Positions 1-6,908 of a stretch of 6,914 nt of DNA are shown in pieces. A program made the position numbers and the translations under genes. Origin of the DNA: JACMLD01 sp040004415 (GTDB taxonomy: Bacteria; Bacteroidota; Bacteroidia; Chitinophagales; Chitinophagaceae). Below the pieces are notes generated by a model. It did not search any database, was not told the DNA's origin, and saw only the letters and a program-made list of their open reading frames with translations. The stretch lies in NCBI GenBank assembly GCA_040004415.1, contig JBDUAY010000316.1:1-6914 (forward strand), written 5' to 3'. Position 1 is the stretch's first letter. The number at the start of each line of letters is the position of its first letter.

Positions 1-2033
1 GCGGTTGTACCAGAAAATCCGGCAGGTGCCTGTATGAGCTGGCCATTGGCAGCCGCAAATTTTACAACCGGGTTAAAATTGATATTGTCCACGCCATTAT
101 TCCTTAAAATTGGCAATGCGCCCGGAGAACTCTGTTGCAAATTATCGCCGTTTATATCACTATTTGTCCAAAGACCTACCGGAGTACTGTCATTGTTTTC
201 TGCGATGCTGTTTGCTTTAGCCCATAGCGTCACATTTTTGTAGGCAAATCCCGGCATTGGCGGAGATTTAAACTTAACCAGCGAGATTTCATCGAGTGCA
301 AAATCGTTCCAGCGATAATCAAGGGTATTATCAACAACACCAATATCTGCGAAATTATTAGGCGCATTTCCAGAATTCCATAAATACGTATATTTTTTCC
401 AGCTGGTGGTACCGATGCCCTGAGCCTTAACACCACCTGCAGGAGTAATAGTGGTGCCATTTATAACTACAGAAAGAGATGCAGGGGGCAATCCGGCATG
501 GCCGTCATAAAAATTCTGTTGGTTTGCCATTGAAAAACTCAGCTGATAGTCTGTAAAAGTCTGCACGTTTACAGTGTTATGCCAAACCTGGTCATTAACG
601 TTGTATGTACAGCCAGCCAGGTTAGTAGTGCTATTGAACATAAACCTTCCAGCCTGGTTACCGGCACCATCTTGTGTGAAGCTTTCGGATGCATTTGTAA
701 AAACGCCGTTTTGACAAGGATAATTTCCAATTTGATAAGAAGAGTTGCCACCAGACCCATCACCCACTCTTGCAATATAAGATACCGGCCCGTCAAAATG
801 TTCTACATAGGCTGTATCAGTCGAACATTTAGTTGTACTGATAACAATTGGATTTGGCGTCCAGTCAGACCATTGGCCACTGGCGGTGCGTTTAAAATGT
901 ACACGGTAAGTACCGGGCGCCGTTGCGGTGTAGGAATAAGTGGTACCCACCGTTGCATTGTCTTTTTGCCATTCATAAGCAGCAAATCCGGGCGTAATCT
1001 CCATTTTAGCGCTAATGGATGAACCTTCACAAAACTGGTTCTTTTGAAAATAAAGGAGTGGTTGCGCTTTATGTGCGGTGTTCCAGTAATTACTCAATAT
1101 ATGAGCGCCGTGAATGTCTGTTTTAGCCCATTGTATAGACCACATCACGTGGCCCTGTATTGGATAATAATCCAGGTACATATTGCCGCCCGGGTTTGTA
1201 AAGCTATTGCGAAAAGAAATTATGTCACTTGGAGTTGGATTAGGAGTGTTTGGAGCGCCGTCGACTCCCCCTGCTCCAAGCCATACTGGCAACTGAAAAA
1301 ATGCTGAAACGATGCCAACCTGGCTTGAAATATTTTCAGGGCAGGAGGCAACTATTGATGCAATACGTGCAGGAAAACTTTCAGCATATCTGAAACAGCC
1401 AATACCCCCTGCAGAAAGACCCATTACAGTAACCCGATCAGCATCAAGTCCATTATATTTTGTCAATGTATCCAAAATATTATTGACAGGAGGAATTGTA
1501 TGGGTACCATCCCATTCTGATGATCCTACAGTTAATTGCGGAAACAACAAAAACCCGTTCCATTCATTGTTGTTCATGCGTTGCTCAAAAAGTTGTGCAC
1601 CCCAATAAAGCTGATCCTGGTTTTCCCTGTTAATAGTGCCCCCGGCAGGAGTTGCATTGTGCGCTTTAGCTAAGCTGGCGGCTTCGCCTGCGCCATGTAA
1701 AAACAGTACCATGGGATATTTCTTGGCCGGATCGTAATTATTTGGAAAGCGCAACCGAAAAGCTGTGCTGTTCCATATATAACATTTATATGTACTTTGG
1801 TCAAAGCCATAGCTACCGATAGTATCGGATCTATTAATATAATTCTGTGATGGATCATGCACCCATTTTGCCATGGTGTTGGCTACAGGAATAGCTGGAT
1901 TGGTAGGATCTGTGCCGATGAGTTTCGAAGGATCGTATTTATAACACGGATCCATTGGCGTCATCACATTCTGAGCCATTGAGGTGCCTGCGATAGACAG
2001 GACTGCTAACATTAAGAGTAAACGCTGGTACAT
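1..2033 (-). CDS. Secreted multidomain alpha/beta hydrolase (esterase/PHB-depolymerase-like), C-terminus beyond the window
   Basis: An uninterrupted frame of 677 codons begins at ATG 2033 and leaves the window without a stop, so the 3' end is missing. Residues 1-20 form a signal peptide (hydrophobic LLLMLAVLSIAG, likely cleavage after SMA before Gln21), so the product is exported. Residues about 90-320 are an alpha/beta-hydrolase fold: the strand and oxyanion-hole motif LHGAG is at 112-116, the nucleophile elbow GLSAG at 205-209 with Ser207, and the probable catalytic His295 lies in the QGH context. The acid is less clear; Asp258 in a Gly-rich loop is my best guess. Residues about 323-400 look Ig-like (YEW...GTYRV pattern). 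About 403-588 look like a jelly-roll carbohydrate-binding module ending WNDFALDEISL. From about 598, LWAKAN begins another module seen in Bacteroidota secreted proteins. A type IX secretion sorting domain may follow outside the window, but this is unseen. The substrate is unknown; a polysaccharide ester or polyester is plausible. The leader is A-rich and has no Shine-Dalgarno sequence. Confidence 0.5.
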   Translation of the reverse strand, partial: MYQRLLLMLAVLSIAGTSMAQNVMTPMDPCYKYDPSKLIGTDPTNPAIPVANTMAKWVHDPSQNYINRSDTIGSYGFDQSTYKCYIWNSTAFRLRFPNNYDPAKKYPMVLFLHGAGEAASLAKAHNATPAGGTINRENQDQLYWGAQLFEQRMNNNEWNGFLLFPQLTVGSSEWDGTHTIPPVNNILDTLTKYNGLDADRVTVMGLSAGGIGCFRYAESFPARIASIVASCPENISSQVGIVSAFFQLPVWLGAGGVDGAPNTPNPTPSDIISFRNSFTNPGGNMYLDYYPIQGHVMWSIQWAKTDIHGAHILSNYWNTAHKAQPLLYFQKNQFCEGSSISAKMEITPGFAAYEWQKDNATVGTTYSYTATAPGTYRVHFKRTASGQWSDWTPNPIVISTTKCSTDTAYVEHFDGPVSYIARVGDGSGGNSSYQIGNYPCQNGVFTNASESFTQDGAGNQAGRFMFNSTTNLAGCTYNVNDQVWHNTVNVQTFTDYQLSFSMANQQNFYDGHAGLPPASLSVVINGTTITPAGGVKAQGIGTTSWKKYTYLWNSGNAPNNFADIGVVDNTLDYRWNDFALDEISLVKFKSPPMPGFAYKNVTLWAKANSIAENNDSTPVGLWTNSDINGDNLQQSSPGALPILRNNGVDNINFNPVVKFAAANGQLIQAPAGFSGTT

Positions 2034-2079
2034 AGACGATTTGTTTCTTTTCTTTTAAATAATTACAGGGGTAACAGGG

Positions 2080-2176
2080 TGAAGGTCATCCGGAGGATTG
2101 GAATTGAATTAAAAAGAAACCAGCTTTTAGAGGATATTAAACAAAGTATAAAAACGGCTTTGTTTGAAGGTCATTC
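2080..2176. repeat. Pair of 10-bp direct repeats TGAAGGTCAT
   Basis: TGAAGGTCAT occurs at 2080-2089 and again at 2165-2174, same orientation, 85 bp apart. The match continues as TGAAGGTCATYC over 12 bases with one difference. Both copies lie upstream of the hydrolase start (47 and 132 bp away) and could be operator half-sites for a regulator of that gene. By a rough uniform-base estimate such a pair would arise by chance about once in ten regions of this size, so the function is only suggested. Confidence 0.5.
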
Positions 2177-2216
2177 AGGGTATAGTCTTATCTCTCGCAA
2201 GCAAGACATTCTGAAT
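2173..2216. repeat. Nested inverted repeat able to form a two-step stem-loop
   Basis: ATTCAG at 2173-2178 is complementary to CTGAAT at 2211-2216. Nested inside, GTCTT at 2185-2189 is complementary to AAGAC at 2203-2207. This gives an 11-bp, two-segment stem with a 6/3 internal loop and a 13-base apical loop. There is no T tract, so it does not look like an intrinsic terminator. It could be a leader structure or a protein-binding site, or chance. The left arm overlaps the second TGAAGGTCAT repeat. Confidence 0.5.
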
Positions 2217-2434
2217 ATTGGGATAGTAAAGCTATAAATAAAATTGAAAGAACAAAAGTCTTTATCAACAATTTTACAACCATTAAACGAAAAATTAATG
2301 CAAACGGTTGGGTGCTACAGAACAAAGTGTCATAAAAAAAGTATCAACACAAAAAATAACGGCAGGCAATCAGGGAAAAATGCAGGGATATTGAACAGCA
2401 GGTGCTCCAGGCGGTTGCAATATAAAAAAAATCA

Positions 2435-2466
2435 TTGATTCAGGCATTTTTCTTTTCGTTAATTTG
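2435..2466 (+). promoter_or_regulatory. Candidate Bacteroidota-type promoter for the FabH-family gene
   Basis: TTG at 2435-2437 is followed after 21 bp by TTAATTTG at 2459-2466, which differs from the Bacteroidota -7 consensus TAnnTTTG at one position. The spacing fits the known range for the -33/-7 pair. Transcription would start near 2472, giving a leader of only about 15 nt before ATG 2487. The motif is short and the region is A/T-rich, so confidence is modest. Confidence 0.5.
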
Positions 2467-2486
2467 TCAATCTAAAGCTTGTTTAT

Positions 2487-3536
2487 ATGCCCCTCAGTAA
2501 AATCGCTGGTATTGGAATGTATATTCCCCAAAATATTTATACTAATAACGATCTTACCCGGTATATGGAAACCAGCGATGAATGGATCCAGGAACGGACC
2601 GGCATCAAAGAACGCCACTATGCTGACAGGACCGGGGAAACGACTACCACCATGGGCGTAGCCGCTGCTGGCGTTGCCATTGAACGGGCAGGTATTACTC
2701 CGCAGGATATCGATTTTATTGTATTTGCAACCTTAAGCCCCGATTATTATTTCCCCGGCTGTGGTGTACTGGTGCAGCGCGCTATGAAAATGAAGGAGAT
2801 AGGGGCGCTCGATGTTCGTAACCAGTGCAGCGGCTTTGTATATGCGTTAAGCGTTGCAGATCAATTTATCAAAACGGGCATGTATAAAAACATACTGGTT
2901 ATTGGCAGCGAAAAACATTCTTTTGGGCTAGACTTCAGCACCCGCGGAAGAAATGTGTCTGTTATTTTTGGAGACGGCGCCGGCGCTGTTGTTTTGCAGC
3001 CAACCGAAAATAAAAACCAGGGAATTTTGAGCACCCATTTGCACAGCGACGGAGAAAGCGCTGAAATGCTGGCAATGTATAACCCGGGTACGCATGCCAA
3101 TCACTGGACAGACAAAAAACTAGCAGATTTTAATGATGCTGAACTGGCAGATATGTTTATGAGCCACAACATGGTTGAAAAAGAACAGAATTTTCCCAAT
3201 ATGGATGGCCCGGCAGTATTTAAAAAAGCCGTAGTTAAATTTCCGGAAGTAATTATGGAAGCGCTTGCAGCCAACGGGCTTCAACCGTCAGATATCAATA
3301 TGCTCATACCGCACCAGGCAAATCTGCGCATCAGCCAGTTTGTGCAACAAAAACTAGGGCTGCGGGATGACCAGGTACATAACAATATACAAAAATATGG
3401 CAACACAACAGCCGCTTCTGTACCCATAGCCTTATGTGAAGCCTGGGAAGAACGAAAAATCAAAGACGGGGATTTAGTTTGCCTCGCCGCTTTTGGGAGC
3501 GGTTTTACCTGGGCCAGTGCGTTATTGAGATGGTGA
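2487..3536 (+). CDS. Ketoacyl-ACP synthase III (FabH family paralogue)
   Basis: The product is 349 residues, a cytosolic thiolase-fold condensing enzyme. FabH enzymes join an acyl-CoA primer to malonyl-ACP, the first condensation in type II fatty acid synthesis. The catalytic triad is intact: Cys114 (NQCSG), His276 (IPHQANLRI) and Asn306 (YGNTTAAS). The N-terminal DEW...RTGIKERH signature (Trp33, Arg37) matches the CoA-binding part of FabH, and Arg281 matches the ACP-docking arginine five residues after the His. GFGSGF-like closure is present as AAFGSGFTW near the C-terminus. The Cys-to-His distance is 162 residues against about 132 in the E. coli enzyme, so about 30 residues are inserted, most likely around 195-235, where the sequence is Asn/His/Asp/Met-rich. 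The gene is not beside plsX or acc genes here, so it may be a secondary paralogue with another primer or pathway rather than the housekeeping enzyme. The start at 2487 fits the family's N-terminus. Confidence 0.5.
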   Translation: MPLSKIAGIGMYIPQNIYTNNDLTRYMETSDEWIQERTGIKERHYADRTGETTTTMGVAAAGVAIERAGITPQDIDFIVFATLSPDYYFPGCGVLVQRAMKMKEIGALDVRNQCSGFVYALSVADQFIKTGMYKNILVIGSEKHSFGLDFSTRGRNVSVIFGDGAGAVVLQPTENKNQGILSTHLHSDGESAEMLAMYNPGTHANHWTDKKLADFNDAELADMFMSHNMVEKEQNFPNMDGPAVFKKAVVKFPEVIMEALAANGLQPSDINMLIPHQANLRISQFVQQKLGLRDDQVHNNIQKYGNTTAASVPIALCEAWEERKIKDGDLVCLAAFGSGFTWASALLRW

Positions 3537-3632
3537 GTGGCAAATTAACAAAGAAAGTTTAGAAAAATGATGTAATCTGTAATGGAAAACATTAGGTACC
3601 GGCACATTAAACATCAGACATTTCCTTTGGCT

Positions 3633-4535
3633 ATGGCAAGAAAATTCATCTTTTTAATAAATCCTGTCTCCGGTACGGCTTCTAAAAAACTACTCCCTGA
3701 TCTCATTGCTGCGGCCGCTAAAAAACATGGCGCCCATTATGAAATACTACCCACAGTTGCCAGTGGTGACTACCACTTCGTAAAACAAAAAATAAAAGAA
3801 GAACAGTATACGGATGTAATAATATGCGGGGGCGATGGTTCCGTAAATGCTGTAGTTCAGGACTTACGGGACACACAGGTAAACTTCGGCATTGTACCGC
3901 AGGGTTCAGGAAACGGCCTTGCTTTAAGCGCTAAAATTTCCAAACAACCTGCCAAAGCGCTGGAACTTGTTTTTACAGGTAATCCAGCGTATGTTGATGG
4001 CTTTATGATCAATCATTCTTTTGCGTGCATGCTTTGCGGGCTTGGCTTTGACGCCCAGGTGGCCCACGATTTTGCCAAACAAAAAAAACGCGGATTGTTT
4101 ACATATGCACGCCAATCGATAAAAAATTTCTTCTACGCAAAGCCATATTTGTTTGAAGTTGATCTGGGTGAAACAAATTTTACCACGGAAGCATATTTTA
4201 TAAGCATTGCCAACAGCAACCAGTTTGGCAACCAGGTTACCATTGCGCCGCAGGCCAGTTTGTGCGATGGATTGCTGGATATTGTGGTGGTAAGAAAAAT
4301 GAACAAAGCGCAATTGCCGATTTCCTTGCTGGACCAGATTGCGGGCCGCAACCCGGTGGCCAATCCAAAAGCTTTAAAAAAATCTGGTATCATTTATTTG
4401 CAGGCGGATAAATTCACTATAAAAAATAAAGGATCCGCCCCGTTGCATGTAGATGGAGAACCAAGAGATACCGCAAAGCAATTTACCATACGCGTTATAC
4501 ATAAATGTTTTAAGCTAATTCAGGATAATGTGTAA
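3633..4535 (+). CDS. Diacylglycerol kinase-family lipid kinase (YegS/DgkB-like)
   Basis: The product is 300 residues and soluble, with the two-domain DAGK catalytic fold (DAGK_cat). Family members phosphorylate a lipid hydroxyl with ATP, typically diacylglycerol to phosphatidic acid, and also sphingoid bases or ceramides in some members. Visible motifs, numbered from the chosen start: NPVSG at 10-14, the nucleotide-binding GGDGS at 66-70, PQGSGN with GSGN at 91-94, GLGFD at 136-140, CDGLLD at 211-216 and HVDGEP at 272-277. All sit in the usual order. I chose ATG 3633 (MARKFIFLINPVSG) because the family normally begins only a few residues before the first strand; an in-frame ATG at 3582 would add 17 residues (MENIRYRHIK...) with no family match. 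It lies 96 bp after the FabH-family gene, same strand, with no terminator visible between them, so co-transcription is plausible. The lipid substrate cannot be read from the sequence. Confidence 0.5.
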   Translation: MARKFIFLINPVSGTASKKLLPDLIAAAAKKHGAHYEILPTVASGDYHFVKQKIKEEQYTDVIICGGDGSVNAVVQDLRDTQVNFGIVPQGSGNGLALSAKISKQPAKALELVFTGNPAYVDGFMINHSFACMLCGLGFDAQVAHDFAKQKKRGLFTYARQSIKNFFYAKPYLFEVDLGETNFTTEAYFISIANSNQFGNQVTIAPQASLCDGLLDIVVVRKMNKAQLPISLLDQIAGRNPVANPKALKKSGIIYLQADKFTIKNKGSAPLHVDGEPRDTAKQFTIRVIHKCFKLIQDNV

Positions 4536-4558
4536 AAGTGGTAATGTGAAAATGTGGA
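4527..4558 (+). repeat. Four-copy tandem octamer AATGTGNN
   Basis: Units start at 4527, 4535, 4543 and 4551 with an exact 8-bp period: AATGTGTA, AAAGTGGT, AATGTGAA, AATGTGGA. Only the second unit deviates in the AATGTG core (AAAGTG). The first unit supplies the last two codons and the start of the stop codon of the lipid kinase, so the array straddles the gene end. I recall similar AATGTG-type arrays between genes in Bacteroidota, but I cannot verify that here. Confidence 0.5.
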
Positions 4559-4649
4559 ATTGAACAGCCTGCTAAAGACTGGCAGTTCAGATGGCGCAAC
4601 CTGGAATACGCCAACCAGGGATTCCAAAATCACAAATCAGGCATTTCCG
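4536..4649. other. Convergent intergenic gap, 114 bp, weak hairpins only
   Basis: This gap lies between the 3' ends of the lipid kinase and the patatin gene. After the octamer repeat there are two weak inverted repeats: AAC-a-GCC pairing with GGC-a-GTT at about 4562-4586, and CCTGG/CCAGG at 4600-4619 with a 10-base loop. Neither has a following T tract. A run of six T at 4656-4661 lies just inside the end of the patatin frame, behind a stem of only 3 bp. No confident terminator can be assigned to either gene. Confidence 0.5.
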
Positions 4650-6908
4650 TTACGGTTTTTTGCGCATTGACGCACTATCTTTATTTTCCTGGAATGATGA
4701 GAATACTGAGAAGCTTTTTGTATTGTTATCATTATCCAGCGCTTCAATAATATTTATTTTTTCTCTTTGGGTAAGATGAAAATTTAGCGCTGCTTTTGCA
4801 TCCGCCGTTCTTGCTTCATATTGAAATGGAATTCTGTATAGTTTATTATCCATCACCTGGCTGGTAAGTCCAAATGTATTGTCCTGGTTGTATTCCTGCA
4901 TTTTATACCAGTTGTATTGCAACAGCAGCATGGGTTTTGTAACCAGTTCAGAAATATCGGCCGATTCAAAGGGGTCATCCCATCCACCCGTTTTTCTGTC
5001 GCGGATCTGCAGCACAATTACACCAGCCGTATTTTGTTTCAGCCAGTCTTTAAATACATCAGCAAAGCGCAAAGCTGTTTCGGGCCCGTAATTATCGCGC
5101 AGTCCCGCATCCATCACATCAATCACAGGTGTTGACGGCAGCCAAACATTTGGCAGCACATACGGAAAAGTTGCATTCATACGCAACGCAGTAAGCAAGC
5201 GCATATTCATTGGATCCTGCCTGGAAAACAAAGCCGCAAAATCAACTTCATCGGGATCAGGCGCTGCAATGCGGGCGCTATCGTAATGCGGCATCATTAA
5301 AAAACTTACTGGCTGTGTGCTGATAACCATTTTTCTTCCATCACGGGTAATCACCGCATTAAACATCATCAACGGCGTTTTGGCACTGTGCTCATCTTTT
5401 GCAATATCTTTTAGTTGGCGGTTCAGCAGATCGCGTGTGTTTTCGCGCAACTTTTCTTCAAAAGCATAACCGCGGTCCTTAATATAATAGTAATCGCCAA
5501 TCTTAAATTTTTGCGCGGGTGCAGCCAAATCCCTGGCTACAAAAGAGGAGAAGGTAGGGTTTAATAAATCTTTTGAAATATCATCCACATACTTGTTGCT
5601 GTAGAGATACAAATTTTTTCCTTCGGATCTTTCTCTCGCCAGCTCGCGGTAATAAGCCGCGCCCAGCATACCACCAGACGCGCCGGTTATTAAAAATGTT
5701 TTATCCATTAATTTACCACCGCACAGGCTATCTAACCGTTGTAATACGCTTAAAGTAAAAGTAGCACTCCGGGTTCCACCGCCGCTTACGTTAATGATAA
5801 ATAGAAAAGGTTTTTCTTCTTTTTGTTTTTTCTTCCAGTTTTCCAGCACCTGTATCATTTGCTGTTTATCGTGTTCTACACGTTGTGGCGTACAGAGTGC
5901 CTTCAGGCCTTCCCGGCTGTAATCTGCCCGGTTGATATTTTTAGAATAATTTAATCCGTAGGCTTTGTTTGTTGGGTCGATGACTTCATACACATATAAG
6001 ACATTCAGCACAAGAATCAGCAATACAAAAAAAGGTACGCTCCAGCTTTGCAGGAAATATGAAAAAGCGCCTGCCACAGAAACCAATATTGCAAAAAACA
6101 AGGTAATGCTGGCGGCTGCTGGTAATTGAAAAATATGATGATCAAGAAAAAAGCCAACGGTGATTAAAAAAATGAAAGCGATAAAAACAGATAACATCGC
6201 TGCAAAATTGTGGCGGCTGAAAACAGCGTCTATGAATAATGAACTATAGTGTGCTACATCGCGCACCGGTCTGCTGGTAAAAGGCGAATTTAAATAGGAA
6301 GTAACTTTTATTAACCGGCTTCCACCGCTGGTTAACGCTATTTGCGGTTGAAAAACGGTTTTAAATTCAGATGATTTACTGATTACGTTTACCATGCGTT
6401 GCGTAATGCTGCGGTCCGCACGGAAAAAATACAGGAACGAAATGGTGATGATAAGTATGAAACCAAGCAGGAACCCACTCATCAGAACAAATATCTGCCA
6501 GTTGCTGTTCAACTCACGGTATTTATTAAAGTAGACGGCTTCTCCAAAATAAAAAAACAGGAAAATAAGCGGAATAAGGCTGTTGTTGATGCAATACTTT
6601 ACAAATGGCTTGGTGGTAGTAGCCAAAAATTTAAAATGACGGCAGAATAAAATAAAGGTGGTAATGTTCCAGCTCATCATAAATACACCGGCAGACATAC
6701 CCACGATTCCGGCACTGAGCGCATTTACGTTGCCCAGATACTCGGGCGCCAGGTAAAGCGAATTAACTCCATACGCTTTCATAAAACTACCACCAACAGC
6801 GCTAAACAACACAAACCAAAAAACCAGCAATATCTGAAACTTTTTAAAATGAAGCAATAGTAACTGAACAGGAAAAGAATAAAATATGGCCCGTACAGAT
6901 TGCTTCAT
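4650..6908 (-). CDS. Membrane-anchored patatin-like phospholipase, N-terminal seven-TM domain
   Basis: The product is 752 residues, ending in TAA at 4650-4652. The first 310 residues hold about seven hydrophobic segments (near 24-42, 64-89, 108-126, 137-161, 236-254, 264-286 and 290-308). From about 367 comes a patatin domain: the oxyanion-hole motif SGGGTR at 375-380, the nucleophile elbow GASGG at 409-413 with Ser411, the RMNATFPYVLP segment at 576-586 typical of patatins, and the dyad acid Asp600 in DAG at 600-602 (DGG or DGA is more usual). Patatins are Ser-Asp acyl hydrolases that release fatty acids from phospholipids or other acyl lipids. Basic residues cluster at the N-terminus and in loops 90-107 and 162-235, which argues these are cytoplasmic; seven crossings would then place the lipase domain in the periplasm. 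It converges on the lipid kinase gene. Only six bases precede ATG 6908 and they carry no in-frame stop, so a start further upstream cannot be excluded. The specific substrate is unknown. Confidence 0.5.
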   Translation of the reverse strand: MKQSVRAIFYSFPVQLLLLHFKKFQILLVFWFVLFSAVGGSFMKAYGVNSLYLAPEYLGNVNALSAGIVGMSAGVFMMSWNITTFILFCRHFKFLATTTKPFVKYCINNSLIPLIFLFFYFGEAVYFNKYRELNSNWQIFVLMSGFLLGFILIITISFLYFFRADRSITQRMVNVISKSSEFKTVFQPQIALTSGGSRLIKVTSYLNSPFTSRPVRDVAHYSSLFIDAVFSRHNFAAMLSVFIAFIFLITVGFFLDHHIFQLPAAASITLFFAILVSVAGAFSYFLQSWSVPFFVLLILVLNVLYVYEVIDPTNKAYGLNYSKNINRADYSREGLKALCTPQRVEHDKQQMIQVLENWKKKQKEEKPFLFIINVSGGGTRSATFTLSVLQRLDSLCGGKLMDKTFLITGASGGMLGAAYYRELARERSEGKNLYLYSNKYVDDISKDLLNPTFSSFVARDLAAPAQKFKIGDYYYIKDRGYAFEEKLRENTRDLLNRQLKDIAKDEHSAKTPLMMFNAVITRDGRKMVISTQPVSFLMMPHYDSARIAAPDPDEVDFAALFSRQDPMNMRLLTALRMNATFPYVLPNVWLPSTPVIDVMDAGLRDNYGPETALRFADVFKDWLKQNTAGVIVLQIRDRKTGGWDDPFESADISELVTKPMLLLQYNWYKMQEYNQDNTFGLTSQVMDNKLYRIPFQYEARTADAKAALNFHLTQREKINIIEALDNDNNTKSFSVFSSFQENKDSASMRKKP

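Larger units (their letters stand above)
2034..2486. other. Divergent intergenic region of 453 bp, no gene supported
   Basis: This A/T-rich stretch separates the leftward hydrolase from the rightward FabH-family gene and should hold the promoters of both. All frames are broken into short pieces. The longest (2244-2438, plus) opens with TTG and gives a Lys/Asn-rich translation with no recognisable motif, so I do not call it. The region contains the direct repeat, inverted repeat and candidate promoter listed separately. I found no convincing TAnnTTTG box for the hydrolase on the minus strand; the sequence at 2139-2147 reads TATACTTTG on that strand but has the wrong spacing and no partner box. 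Confidence 0.5.

Noticed and set aside
579..1022. Plus-strand open frame of 147 codons
   Set aside because: It lies wholly antisense to the hydrolase frame, whose translation shows coherent domains; this one gives a Cys/Arg/Ile-rich product with no motif.
2139..2147. TATACTTTG on the minus strand as a promoter box for the hydrolase
   Set aside because: The spacing inside the motif does not fit TAnnTTTG and no TTG-type partner box lies at the right distance.
2244..2438. Plus-strand 64-codon frame in the intergenic region
   Set aside because: It opens with TTG, has no family resemblance, and its Lys/Asn-rich composition is what A-rich non-coding DNA yields.
3582..3632. Upstream in-frame ATG for the lipid kinase
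   Set aside because: The 17 extra residues match nothing in the family, whose first strand begins right after the ATG at 3633; kept only as an alternative start.
3924..4313. Minus-strand open frame of 129 codons
   Set aside because: It is antisense to the lipid kinase, which has all family motifs in order.
4647..4661. CCG-TTA-CGG followed by six T, terminator-like on the plus strand
   Set aside because: The stem is only 3 bp and the T run lies inside the end of the patatin coding sequence; too weak to call a terminator.
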